From: Candidatus Wolframiiraptor sp.
GTDB taxonomy: Archaea; Thermoproteota; Nitrososphaeria_A; Caldarchaeales; Wolframiiraptoraceae
Length of the DNA: 12,573 nt
Assembly: GCA_003660635.1 (NCBI GenBank)
Contig: QMUP01000010.1
Span: forward strand, 1 to 12,573
Direction of reading: 5' to 3'
The notes under the pieces were generated by a model. It worked only from the letters and a program-made list of their open reading frames with translations, did no database searches and was not told where the DNA came from. Both the position numbers and the translations under genes were made by a program. Shown here piece by piece: positions 1 to 6,271 of the stretch (position 1 is its first letter; every line of letters starts with the position of its first letter).

Positions 1-450
1 GTCGGCCTCTATCATCTCCACAGCTTTCTCCGCCGCCTCAACACCGTCTTGGACGAGTTGAACCCCGCTTAGATTAGCTATCAGGAAAGCATTTGGGCCG
101 CGTTCGCGTGCGACTTTGAAGGTATACTCCAAGCTGCTGTCGGATAATGCTGCTCTCTGGCTTCCAACCCCCATGGGAATCGAGAATCTCTCAGCTGCTT
201 CAGCTAGGTTGCCGTTTATCTCCGCCGCCTCAGGAACGCCTCCAGTCATGGCCTCCATGATCAGGGGCATCCCAAACCTTCTCCCCAAAAAAGTCGTCTC
301 CGTGGAGATCTCATCAAAATCTAGTTCGGGAAGCGCCTTGTGAACGAGCTCGACATACTCAAGCCAGGTGGTTTTCGCCTCGAATTCGATATCCCTTTCG
401 AGGCTTATTTTCAGGTGATCACGTTTTCTTGACGGGGTATCCGCGCTCAT
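1..450 (-). CDS. fni: Type 2 isopentenyl-diphosphate delta-isomerase, N-terminal part (runs off left edge)
   Basis: This is the FMN- and NADPH-dependent isomerase that interconverts IPP and DMAPP, the building blocks of archaeal ether lipids. The first 150 residues are visible and the gene continues past the left edge. Seen: an N-terminal RKRDH (residues 8-12) followed by a basic/acidic LERDIEFE segment, the MTGG signature of the flavin barrel (68-71), the very characteristic GVGSQRAA (94-101), and IANLSGVQL (124-132), where the family more often has a NIGA-type sequence. ATG at 450-448 is chosen because the ATG eight bases upstream runs into a stop after three codons. A TATA-like box centred near 483 predicts a very short leader, so the mRNA is probably nearly leaderless. 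It is divergent from the MEMO-family gene; in archaea MEMO genes are often found near mevalonate-pathway genes. Identification is firm; the catalytic C-terminal half is not in view. Confidence 0.95.
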   Translation of the reverse strand, partial: MSADTPSRKRDHLKISLERDIEFEAKTTWLEYVELVHKALPELDFDEISTETTFLGRRFGMPLIMEAMTGGVPEAAEINGNLAEAAERFSIPMGVGSQRAALSDSSLEYTFKVARERGPNAFLIANLSGVQLVQDGVEAAEKAVEMIEAD

Positions 451-475
451 GGACTCATGAAGATCTCGGGAGAAC

Positions 476-490
476 GGTAAATAAATTCTC
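476..490 (-). promoter_or_regulatory. TATA-like promoter of fni
   Basis: On the minus strand an AATTTATTT box lies at 487-479, about 33 bases before the fni ATG. With the usual archaeal spacing of about 25 bases from box to transcription start, transcription would begin around 457, only a few bases before the start codon. No clear Shine-Dalgarno sequence precedes the ATG, which agrees with a nearly leaderless transcript. Confidence 0.5.
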
Positions 491-566
491 CCATCATTAC
501 CCTTGATACAGGATCCTATTCCTGAAACCGAGTAAAAATACCGCGGCCCAACCGAATAAGAATTTT

Positions 567-598
567 GAGGAAAATAGCATTATTATGATGCTTTCCTC
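567..598. other. Imperfect hairpin in the fni/MEMO divergent intergenic region
   Basis: GAGGAA (567-572) pairs with TTCCTC (593-598), and AGCAT (576-580) pairs with ATGCT (588-592). A three-base bulge separates the two stems and a seven-base AT-rich loop closes the structure, giving 11 base pairs in all. It sits between the two divergent promoters, outside both predicted transcripts, so an operator-like role is more likely than a terminator. It could also be chance. The rest of the 459-680 gap shows nothing else I recognise apart from the two promoters. Confidence 0.3.
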
Positions 599-640
599 TC
601 CTATAGCTGCAATAGAACCACGCCTCCGAGAACACGAACA

Positions 641-652
641 CACTTTTAGGGC
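641..652 (+). promoter_or_regulatory. TATA-like promoter of the MEMO-family gene
   Basis: CTTTTAGG at 643-650 is centred about 34 bases before the ATG at 681. This supports that ATG rather than the in-frame ATG at 585, which lies upstream of the box and would need a different promoter. Confidence 0.4.
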
Positions 653-680
653 GCCTCAGATAATTTCTGCGCGAGAAAAC

Positions 681-1532
681 ATGGGTAGGAGAATGCCAGC
701 GGTGGCTGGGGCATTTTACCCATCTTCGCCGGAAAGCCTTAGAATGGAGATAGAGAACTGCTTCCTGCATAGAATAGGTCCTGGGAGACTCCCAAGAAAA
801 GTCGAGGGCGAAAAAAGGCCACCATTCTTAATAGCACCTCACGCTGGATACGTCTATTCTGGTCCAGTCGCAGCCCACGGCTACCTCCAGCTCGAGGATC
901 GAGCTAAACCAGAGGTTGTCGTGGTCTTAGGGCCGAATCACTATGGGGTTGGAAGCTCGGTCTCAGTTTATCCTGAAGGAGAATGGGTTACACCGCTTGG
1001 AAGCGTAGAAATAGATAGTAAGCTTGCGATGAAGCTCGCAGACCTCTCTGATGTCTTCACGCTCGACGAATTATCACACGTGAGAGAACACTCAATCGAG
1101 GTTCAGATACCATTTTTACAGTATGTCCTCGGAGAATTCAAGCTCTTCCCCATCTGCATCCTCGATCAGGGTCTCGAGACGTGTGTTAAGGTTGGAAGGG
1201 CCCTGGCCGAAGCCTTGAAAGGCTACGAGAACTTTCTAGTAGTCGCCTCCACCGATCTAACCCACTATGAGCCCGATGAAATCGCCAAGCGCAAAGATGA
1301 GCTAGCCCTTGAAAAGGTGATTAATCTAGACGTCGAGGGGCTATATGAAGTCATCTTGAGACATGACATCTCTATGTGCGGATACGGGCCTGTGGCAGCG
1401 GTCTTAGAGGCCTCAAAGGGGCTTGGGGCCCAGAAGGCGCAAATCCTAAAACACGCGACCAGCGGGGATGTGACCGGTGATAGAAGCGCCGTCGTCGGCT
1501 ATGCCTCCGTAAAAATCGAGCTAGAATCATGA
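681..1532 (+). CDS. MEMO1 family protein (AmmeMemoRadiSam system protein B homologue)
   Basis: MEMO proteins resemble class III extradiol dioxygenases. Eukaryotic MEMO1 binds iron/copper; the archaeal role is unknown, although the family is linked by gene context to an AMMECR1 protein and a radical SAM enzyme. From the ATG at 681 the product is 283 residues, the normal family length, and begins with the typical RRMPAVAGAFYP start. The frame is open back to 585, but those 32 extra codons do not resemble the family and precede the TATA-like box. Candidate metal ligands are present: His54 in IAPHAGY, His87 in GPNHYG and Cys233 in MCGYGPV. The conserved HSIEVQIPFLQ (137-147) and STDLTHY (190-196) are also there. 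The gene is divergent from fni and is followed 62 bases later by the rps28e operon, which has its own promoter. Family assignment is firm; function is not known. Confidence 0.93.
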   Translation: MGRRMPAVAGAFYPSSPESLRMEIENCFLHRIGPGRLPRKVEGEKRPPFLIAPHAGYVYSGPVAAHGYLQLEDRAKPEVVVVLGPNHYGVGSSVSVYPEGEWVTPLGSVEIDSKLAMKLADLSDVFTLDELSHVREHSIEVQIPFLQYVLGEFKLFPICILDQGLETCVKVGRALAEALKGYENFLVVASTDLTHYEPDEIAKRKDELALEKVINLDVEGLYEVILRHDISMCGYGPVAAVLEASKGLGAQKAQILKHATSGDVTGDRSAVVGYASVKIELES

Positions 1533-1548
1533 GCCCGGCACCCCAAGC

Positions 1549-1560
1549 AAATGGTTAAGA
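1549..1560 (+). promoter_or_regulatory. Promoter element of rps28e-rpl24e (12-mer shared with aIF2-gamma)
   Basis: AAATGGTTAAGA lies about 40 bases before the rps28e ATG. Exactly the same 12 bases occur at 2499-2510 at almost the same distance from the aIF2-gamma start. GGTTAAG would be the TATA-like core and the flanking bases may be a TFB-recognition (BRE) or gene-set-specific signal. Confidence 0.5.
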
Positions 1561-1594
1561 ATAGATTGGTTCCTCGAATGCGTGGGATTAGGCG

Positions 1595-1816
1595 ATGAGC
1601 AAGAGGGCTGAAAGGGTCGAAGAACCGGTTCCCGCCGTCGTCGAGCAGATAGTCGGCAGAACGGGCGTCACAGGGGAGGTTACACAGGTTAGGGTTAGGA
1701 TCTTGGAGGGGAGAGACGCCGGAAGGGTGATATCGAGGAACGTCAAAGGCCCCGTAAGAGTAGGTGACATCCTGATGTTACTGGATACGGAGCGCGAGGC
1801 CGAGAAGATTAGGTGA
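1595..1816 (+). CDS. rps28e: Small ribosomal subunit protein S28e (eS28)
   Basis: eS28 is a small OB-fold protein of the 30S subunit near the mRNA exit region, found in archaea and eukaryotes but not bacteria. The product is 73 residues, the usual archaeal length. The diagnostic core [19 protein letters not shown] and the C-terminal [16 protein letters not shown] are both intact. The first 20 residues are a less conserved charged tail. ATG is the start, with a purine-rich GGGATTAGG before it. The gene is followed after seven bases by rpl24e, and then ndk, which is the conserved archaeal order. In many archaea L7Ae precedes S28e; here the MEMO gene takes that place. Identification is certain. 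Confidence 0.97.
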   Translation: MSKRAERVEEPVPAVVEQIVGRTGVTGEVTQVRVRILEGRDAGRVISRNVKGPVRVGDILMLLDTEREAEKIR

Positions 1817-1823
1817 GGAGGGA

Positions 1824-2018
1824 ATGAGCTTGCCGACAACCCATAAATGCGCCTTCTGCGGCAGAGAATTCCTACACGGCAAGGGGATACTCTACGTAAA
1901 GAAAGATGGAACCCAACTCTGGTTCTGTTCAAGAAAATGCAGGGTTAGCATGATCGATTTCCACAGAGATCCAAGGAAATTCAAATGGACCGAGAAATAT
2001 TCGCCTAAGTCTGTCTAA
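1824..2018 (+). CDS. rpl24e: Large ribosomal subunit protein L24e (eL24)
   Basis: eL24 is a zinc-ribbon protein of the 50S subunit near the subunit interface. The 64-residue product has the four cysteines of the zinc site, in CAFCGRE near residue 9 and FCSRKC near residue 36, separated by the typical [15 protein letters not shown] segment. The length matches archaeal L24e. The ATG has a strong GAGGAGGG Shine-Dalgarno immediately upstream, seven bases after the S28e stop, so the two genes are cotranscribed and probably translated at similar rates. Nothing is unusual. Confidence 0.97.
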   Translation: MSLPTTHKCAFCGREFLHGKGILYVKKDGTQLWFCSRKCRVSMIDFHRDPRKFKWTEKYSPKSV

Positions 2019-2030
2019 AGCGAGAAAACG

Positions 2031-2052
2031 AGAAAATTAAGGTCTAAATTAT
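2031..2052 (+). promoter_or_regulatory. AT-rich promoter region of ndk
   Basis: AAAATTAAGG followed by TCTAAATTATT lies 21-42 bases upstream of the ndk ATG in the 54-base gap after rpl24e. Either AT block could be the TATA box; the first has the better spacing. This suggests that ndk can be expressed apart from the ribosomal protein pair. Confidence 0.4.
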
Positions 2053-2072
2053 TCTCCTAACCCAAAGCGTGT

Positions 2073-2492
2073 ATGGAACGAACCTTTGTTATGCTAAAAC
2101 CCAGCTGCGTCCAACGTGGGTTGATAGGCGAGGTTATCTCGAGGTTTGAGAAGAAAGGTCTAAAAATAATTCAGCTGAAGGTCGAGAAGATTTCCAGAGA
2201 GAAGGCTGCCGAATTATATAAGGTCCATTATGGAAAACCGTTTTACGAGAATTTGATAAACACGATAGCTGGGAAAACTGTTGTGCTAATGGTTTTAGAG
2301 GGAAGAAAGGCTATAAGCGTGGTCAGGAAACTAATAGGCGCTACGGATCCGGCGGAGGCGGAGGCAGGAACCATACGCGGAGATCTCGCGATAGAGCTTA
2401 CAGACAATCTCATACATGCATCAGATAGCGAGGAATCCTACGAGCGTGAACACAAGATATTCTTCGATGAGGGGGAGCTCCAGACGAGCTAA
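2073..2492 (+). CDS. ndk: Nucleoside diphosphate kinase
   Basis: The enzyme moves the terminal phosphate of ATP to NDPs through a phosphohistidine, maintaining cytosolic GTP, UTP and CTP. The product is 139 residues, normal for archaeal Ndk. Seen: active-site histidine His115 in NLIHASDS, Lys9 in the nucleotide-binding start MLKPS, and the GATDPAEAEAGTIRGD stretch (89-104) around the phosphate-binding arginines. One oddity is KPSCVQRG at 9-16, where most family members have KPD plus a small residue. The gene follows S28e-L24e as in many archaea, and next to two GTPase initiation factors a GTP-supplying enzyme makes sense. ATG start. Identification is firm. Confidence 0.96.
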   Translation: MERTFVMLKPSCVQRGLIGEVISRFEKKGLKIIQLKVEKISREKAAELYKVHYGKPFYENLINTIAGKTVVLMVLEGRKAISVVRKLIGATDPAEAEAGTIRGDLAIELTDNLIHASDSEESYEREHKIFFDEGELQTS

Positions 2493-2498
2493 GCGGGT

Positions 2499-2510
2499 AA
2501 ATGGTTAAGA
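2499..2510 (+). promoter_or_regulatory. Promoter element of aIF2-gamma (12-mer shared with rps28e)
   Basis: AAATGGTTAAGA, identical to the element at 1549-1560, is centred about 38 bases before the TTG start of aIF2-gamma, in the 50-base gap after ndk. Repetition of the same 12-mer at matching distances upstream of two translation genes supports a real promoter. Confidence 0.5.
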
Positions 2511-2533
2511 GTTAGAGGCACGGACCTGCATTA

Positions 2534-2540
2534 GGTGGAG
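2534..2540 (+). promoter_or_regulatory. Shine-Dalgarno deciding the TTG start of aIF2-gamma
   Basis: GGTGGAG sits directly before TTG at 2543. An in-frame TAG at 2513-2515 closes the frame upstream, and no ATG or GTG lies between it and the conserved N terminus, so TTG is the only reasonable start. Confidence 0.6.
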
Positions 2541-2542
2541 AT

Positions 2543-3778
2543 TTGTCGGCTCAAAAGCCCCTTCCAACTCAGCCTGAGGTCAACATAGGGACCCTCGGGC
2601 ACGTCGACAATGGCAAGAGCACTATTGTTCAGGCCATAACGGGGATATGGCCAGCCAGGCATTCAGAAGAACTGAAGAGGGGGATAACCATTCGAATAGG
2701 TTATGCAGACGCCGCGATCTACAGGTGTCCTAATTGCGAGGAACCATTCAACTACACTTCCAAGGAAACTTGTCCACGATGCGGTTCTAAAACGGAGTTC
2801 ACGCGGGCGATCTCGTTCATCGATTGCCCAGGTCACCACTCGCTCATGGTCACAATGCTCTCTGGAGCCGCTCTCTTCGATGGAGCGATCTTCGTCGCAG
2901 ATGTTAGGCATAAATTCCCCCAACCCCAGGATCGGGAACACCTCCAAGCAGCCCTAATCCTAGGGGTGAAGAACCTAGTATTCGCTCAGAATAAGATCGA
3001 TGTGACGACGAAAGAGAGGGCCCTGGAGAACTACGCTGAGATAAAGGAATACGTTAAGGGAACCATTGTTGAAGACGCGCCGATCATCCCCGTCTCAGGT
3101 CAACATGCAATCGGGATCGAGGTGCTACTCTGGGCCATGGAGAAATTCATACCAACGCCAAAGCGGGAACTCGATAAACCGTTCAGGATGCCGATCCTCA
3201 GATCCTTCGATATAAATCCGCCGGGGACGCCGGCAAATAAGATTAAGGGCGGGGTCATCGGAGGCTCGATAATTAGGGGGGTCGTGAGGATAGGCGATGA
3301 AGTCGAGATAGCTCCTGGAATTCCAACAAGTGAGAGGAAATATGAGCCCCTAATAACGGAGGTGGTGAACATCAGAGCCGGCGGGAAAAACGTCGAGGAG
3401 GCCAGGAGCGGGGGATTAACGGGAATAGAAACAAAACTCGATCCGGCTTTAACGAAATCCGATGGCATGACGGGGAACATGGCCGGAGCTCCGGGAACTC
3501 TACCCCCTACCAGATATGATGTGACAATTGAGTACACCCTCTTCGATCAAGTCGTCGGGCTAACCGAGAGAACGCCGGTGGCGCCCATCAAAGAAAGAGA
3601 ACAGTTGGTCTTAAACGTCTATTCATCGGTGACAAGCGGCGTGGTCACCAAGAGAACGAGCGACACCATCGAAGTGGCCCTGAAGAGACCGGTAATCGCG
3701 TCTGAAGGGGATAAGGTGGCGATTTCCAGGATAATCGGGTCAGCTTGGAGGCTAATAGGCTACGGGAAAGTCGTGTAA
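2543..3778 (+). CDS. eif2g: Translation initiation factor aIF2 subunit gamma
   Basis: The GTPase subunit of aIF2, which carries initiator Met-tRNA to the small ribosomal subunit and in archaea also protects mRNA 5' ends. It is 411 residues, full length. In order: G1 GHVDNGKS (19-26); switch segment RHSEELKRGITIRIGYADA; a four-cysteine zinc knuckle (Cys62, 65, 77, 80); G3 DCPGH (94-98); G4 NKID (150-153); G5 PVSGQH; then EF-Tu-like domains II (SFDINPPGTPANKIKGGVIGGSII) and III (ending SRIIGSAWRLIGYGKVV). Oddities: G1 has Asn where the family nearly always has His (VDHGK), DCPGH is followed by His rather than Glu, and G5 has Ser-Gly-Gln rather than Ser-Ala-Gln. All remain compatible with GTP binding. 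It starts with TTG after a strong Shine-Dalgarno. The PIN gene follows after two bases. Confidence 0.97.
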   Translation: MSAQKPLPTQPEVNIGTLGHVDNGKSTIVQAITGIWPARHSEELKRGITIRIGYADAAIYRCPNCEEPFNYTSKETCPRCGSKTEFTRAISFIDCPGHHSLMVTMLSGAALFDGAIFVADVRHKFPQPQDREHLQAALILGVKNLVFAQNKIDVTTKERALENYAEIKEYVKGTIVEDAPIIPVSGQHAIGIEVLLWAMEKFIPTPKRELDKPFRMPILRSFDINPPGTPANKIKGGVIGGSIIRGVVRIGDEVEIAPGIPTSERKYEPLITEVVNIRAGGKNVEEARSGGLTGIETKLDPALTKSDGMTGNMAGAPGTLPPTRYDVTIEYTLFDQVVGLTERTPVAPIKEREQLVLNVYSSVTSGVVTKRTSDTIEVALKRPVIASEGDKVAISRIIGSAWRLIGYGKVV

Positions 3779-3780
3779 TC

Positions 3781-4173
3781 ATGAAGATCCTCGTCGATGC
3801 AAGTTTTCTACTTCTCTGCGCAGAGAAAGGCCGCGACTTCATATCGCTGGCTGAAGAAAGCTTAGGAGACAAACTCGAATGCTATGTTCTAGAGGACGTC
3901 CTCAAAGAGCTCAAAGGACTGGCCGCACGAGGGGGGAAACGGGGAACCTTGGCAGGCGTGGCTTTGAAGATCGCCGAGAAAATGAATAAGCTGCGATCGG
4001 ATCTTCCGGAAACTTTGGAAGTAGATCAAAAATTACTTGAGGAAGCCGAAAGGCTTGGGATGGCCTTGGCCTCAATTGATATGGATCTAATCTCCAAGGC
4101 TAGGGAGAGAGGCATACCAATCCTAACGGTGAAGAAAGATCAGAGCATCTTTTTCACGGGGACGTTGGCCTGA
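3781..4173 (+). CDS. PIN-domain protein, FCF1/UPF0129-like putative RNase
   Basis: PIN-domain proteins are metal-dependent ribonucleases. The archaeal group encoded beside aIF2-gamma is related to the rRNA-processing factor Fcf1/Utp23, so an rRNA maturation role is plausible but not shown here. The product is 130 residues. It begins MKILVDASFLLL with first acidic residue Asp6, has Glu43 in VLKELKGL, and ends in a second acidic patch with Asp82, Asp100 and Asp102 followed by ARERGIPILTV, the usual last strand. ATG at 3781 is preferred: the frame is open upstream inside aIF2-gamma, but the PIN fold starts exactly at MKILVDAS. Two bases separate it from the aIF2-gamma stop, so the genes are translationally coupled. 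In many archaea rpo7 follows directly; here an opposing oxidoreductase gene comes between. It is not a typical VapC toxin, since no antitoxin gene is adjacent. Confidence 0.85.
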   Translation: MKILVDASFLLLCAEKGRDFISLAEESLGDKLECYVLEDVLKELKGLAARGGKRGTLAGVALKIAEKMNKLRSDLPETLEVDQKLLEEAERLGMALASIDMDLISKARERGIPILTVKKDQSIFFTGTLA

Positions 4174-4190
4174 AAAAGGGGAAAAATATG
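4173..4190 (-). terminator. T-rich terminator of the AOR gene
   Basis: Read on the minus strand, two T5 tracts (4186-4182 and 4177-4173) follow the AOR stop codon within about 25 bases. Archaeal termination commonly uses such oligo-T runs without a hairpin. The 23-base gap separates convergent genes. Confidence 0.4.
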
Positions 4191-4196
4191 GCGGGG

Positions 4197-6056
4197 TTAA
4201 TAGCCGTAGATCTCCTTTGCGAAATCGTCGAGCCCAAGTTCCAGAAGCTTTCTCCTGGTGGGAATTCCATTCACCCAGTCTCTCGTTTTCCAGTACTCCC
4301 TGAGAATTTCCCTCCAAGGCGGGATCTTCCCCGCGGCTCCACCCTCTTTGTGGGGGACACTTAATCTCTCAGGCATCACGTTTTCCTTTAATGGGTCTAG
4401 GCCCATCCTCAGATTAAAGCAGTGCTGCATGTTCACGATGCGTTCACCTATCTTTGCAGCATCCCTCGGAGTTAGATTCCAGCCGGTTATCGCGTTTAGT
4501 ATTGCGACTTCATCGCTTAGATTTACGTCTGAGAAGAAGTAGAAGAAGCACCACACCATGCTATTCCAGAATTGTTGTATATCTTGGAAAACCGCGCCGA
4601 CGTAGCCCTTGTTCCTCCACTCAAAGCGATCCATAGGCTTATCCAGCCCAAGCTCCAGGAGAGTTACCCCGAGCTCTATTGCCTCTGCGAATCCATGTAT
4701 ATGACATGAGCCACGCGTGGAGGCTATCGTCGTAATAGTCTCACCGAAGAATGCCCTAGGATCATGGGCTGCTACCGCCTGTCCCATAACTTCCACGGCA
4801 TAGGGCTTTGTCTCGGGGTATGCGTCTACACAGGCCCTAAGTCCCTCAGCCAATAAATCGCCTAGGCCCTCTCTCTTTGAGATCTTTTCAATCATCGTTA
4901 TGAGCGCCTCTCCGTTACCCCACTTTAATTCGATTCCATCCGTTTCCTCCTTTCCGATCACGCCGGCGTCATATGCTTCGAAAGCCCAACCGAGCACGCC
5001 TCCTACCTCGATCGTGTCTATGCCGTATCTATTGCATAGGTCATTTGCCCTAACTAACGCTTTTAGGTCGTCGATTAGGAGATTTGAGCCTATCATGGCG
5101 AGCGTCTCATACTCGGGGCCAGCGGTCTTAGACTCGTATTCGGGATTTGTTATCCTCCTATGGCAACCCATCACGCAATAGGCGCATGGCCATCGAGCGG
5201 GCTTAAGCTCCTCCGTGAACCTAGGCGTCCCAATCTTCTTAGCACCCTCGGGCCACCGATCCTGCGCCCAGTTCTTCATCGGCAAGAGACCATTCTCTTC
5301 TCGTGGGACGACCGCCGCCGCCTGTCCATCCTCCGAGTTTACCTTGGTGAAGGGAGCTTTCATCACCTTATTCAAGACCTCTTGATAGACTTCCTTGAGT
5401 TTATCAGGGTCAGCGATCGGCGGCTTCCCCGTCCCCCGGATCACCAAGGCCTTAAGGTTCTTTGACCCCATTACGGCTCCGAGCCCTGTTCTCCCAAAGA
5501 AGCCGTGCTTATCATTTGCTATTACAGCATATCTGACGAGGTTTTCTCCGGCGGGGCCTATTGCCGCCACGCTCGCATTTTTATCCCCCACATCTTCCTT
5601 CAGGGCGTCGGTTGCTTCGGCGGTGTCCATACCCCAGTACTTCGAGGCATCTCTGAACTCGATCTTCTCGTCGTGTATCCAGAGATAGGTTGGTTTCTCG
5701 GCCCTCCCCACGATCGCTATCGCGTCAAAACCCGCTTTCTTAAGCTCTGGCCCCCCATGGCCACCGGCATTCGATTCCCCCCAATACCCAGTTAAGGGAG
5801 ATCTGGCACAAGCCGACCACCTGCCAGCACTCGCTATCGCCGCCGCCTGATAGGGGCCGGTCGCGAATACCAGCACATTTCTGGGGCTGAAGGGATCGAC
5901 ATTTTTCGTCACGATGTCGGAGACGAGCTTTATCCCGAATCCAACTCCTCCCAAATATTTCTTGGCGAACTCCTCGTCAAACTCGTCGATCCGCACACTT
6001 TCAGAGGTTAAGTTGACCCAGGCTATCCTTCCCCAGTAGCCTCCCTTCAAACTCAT
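4197..6056 (-). CDS. Aldehyde ferredoxin oxidoreductase family protein (tungstopterin enzyme)
   Basis: AOR-family enzymes use a tungsten bis-pyranopterin and one [4Fe-4S] cluster to oxidise aldehydes to acids with ferredoxin in the cytosol of anaerobes. The 619-residue product is full length. Seen: N-terminal YWGRIAWVNLTSESV and GGVGFG; the cofactor-binding GRWSACARSPLTGYWGESNAGG (78-99); cluster cysteines Cys291, Cys294 and Cys298 in CAYCVMGC, with a fourth at Cys503 in SMVWCFF; and AAHDPRAFFGETITTIASTRGSCHIHG (429-455), the second pterin region, where PAYDPR is commoner than AAHDPR. The substrate cannot be told from sequence; the odd second region suggests one of the uncharacterised subfamilies rather than classical AOR. 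No ferredoxin, MoaD or pterin gene is adjacent. ATG start with GAGGTG six bases upstream. It lies opposite to, and between, genes usually cotranscribed (PIN and rpo7), suggesting insertion into an old cluster. Confidence 0.92.
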   Translation of the reverse strand: MSLKGGYWGRIAWVNLTSESVRIDEFDEEFAKKYLGGVGFGIKLVSDIVTKNVDPFSPRNVLVFATGPYQAAAIASAGRWSACARSPLTGYWGESNAGGHGGPELKKAGFDAIAIVGRAEKPTYLWIHDEKIEFRDASKYWGMDTAEATDALKEDVGDKNASVAAIGPAGENLVRYAVIANDKHGFFGRTGLGAVMGSKNLKALVIRGTGKPPIADPDKLKEVYQEVLNKVMKAPFTKVNSEDGQAAAVVPREENGLLPMKNWAQDRWPEGAKKIGTPRFTEELKPARWPCAYCVMGCHRRITNPEYESKTAGPEYETLAMIGSNLLIDDLKALVRANDLCNRYGIDTIEVGGVLGWAFEAYDAGVIGKEETDGIELKWGNGEALITMIEKISKREGLGDLLAEGLRACVDAYPETKPYAVEVMGQAVAAHDPRAFFGETITTIASTRGSCHIHGFAEAIELGVTLLELGLDKPMDRFEWRNKGYVGAVFQDIQQFWNSMVWCFFYFFSDVNLSDEVAILNAITGWNLTPRDAAKIGERIVNMQHCFNLRMGLDPLKENVMPERLSVPHKEGGAAGKIPPWREILREYWKTRDWVNGIPTRRKLLELGLDDFAKEIYGY

Positions 6057-6062
6057 CTCAAC

Positions 6063-6068
6063 ACCTCA
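6063..6068 (-). promoter_or_regulatory. Shine-Dalgarno of the AOR gene
   Basis: GAGGTG on the minus strand ends six bases before the ATG at 6056 and supports that start. Confidence 0.5.
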
Positions 6069-6085
6069 GTAGATAAAATGAATAG

Positions 6086-6104
6086 GCGGAATAATTTTCT
6101 TTTT
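6086..6104 (-). promoter_or_regulatory. Purine-rich BRE plus TATA-like box of the AOR gene
   Basis: On the minus strand GAAAAAGAAAATTATTCC precedes the AOR start by about 32-48 bases. AAAATTATT would be the TATA-like box and the purine tract before it a BRE. The remaining divergent gap up to rpo7 (about 6105-6218) contains an 8-base inverted repeat and nothing else I recognise. Confidence 0.4.
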
Positions 6105-6110
6105 CACCAC

Positions 6111-6177
6111 TCGATCCATGCTAAAAACGGGGAATACCGAGGAAAAATCTCAGAACAATGTCTCAAAGCTGGATCGA
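6111..6177. repeat. 8-base inverted repeat in the AOR/rpo7 divergent region
   Basis: TCGATCCA at 6111-6118 and its exact complement TGGATCGA at 6170-6177 are separated by 51 bases. The pair lies between the two divergent promoters. It could be a split operator or chance; the loop is too long for a simple hairpin and no tRNA-like pattern is present. Confidence 0.25.
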
Positions 6178-6218
6178 TAATTGCCTAGCGTCCTCCCAGC
6201 CTCATCGGCCGGGGAAAG

Positions 6219-6248
6219 CCTTAAATTGAAACTGAATCCTAAATTTTC
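6219..6248 (+). promoter_or_regulatory. Promoter region of the rpo7-spt4-CoA kinase operon
   Basis: Two AT-rich boxes, CCTTAAATTG near 6220-6229 and CTAAATTTTC at 6239-6248, lie about 47 and 29 bases before the rpo7 ATG. The second has the more usual distance for a short leader. With AOR inserted upstream, this promoter must drive the operon on its own. Confidence 0.4.
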
Positions 6249-6271
6249 GGCAATTTCACGAGTGTTGGGAT

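Noticed and set aside
585..680. Extra N-terminal 32 codons of the MEMO gene
   Set aside because: The stretch does not resemble the family, includes the likely promoter, and the typical MEMO start begins at the ATG at 681.
3100..3537. 145-codon open frame antisense to aIF2-gamma
   Set aside because: It lies wholly inside a strongly conserved gene and its translation has no recognisable motif; it is a codon-bias shadow.
3781..4173. VapC toxin of a toxin-antitoxin pair
   Set aside because: No small antitoxin gene is adjacent; the gene is coupled to aIF2-gamma as in the housekeeping FCF1-like PIN group.
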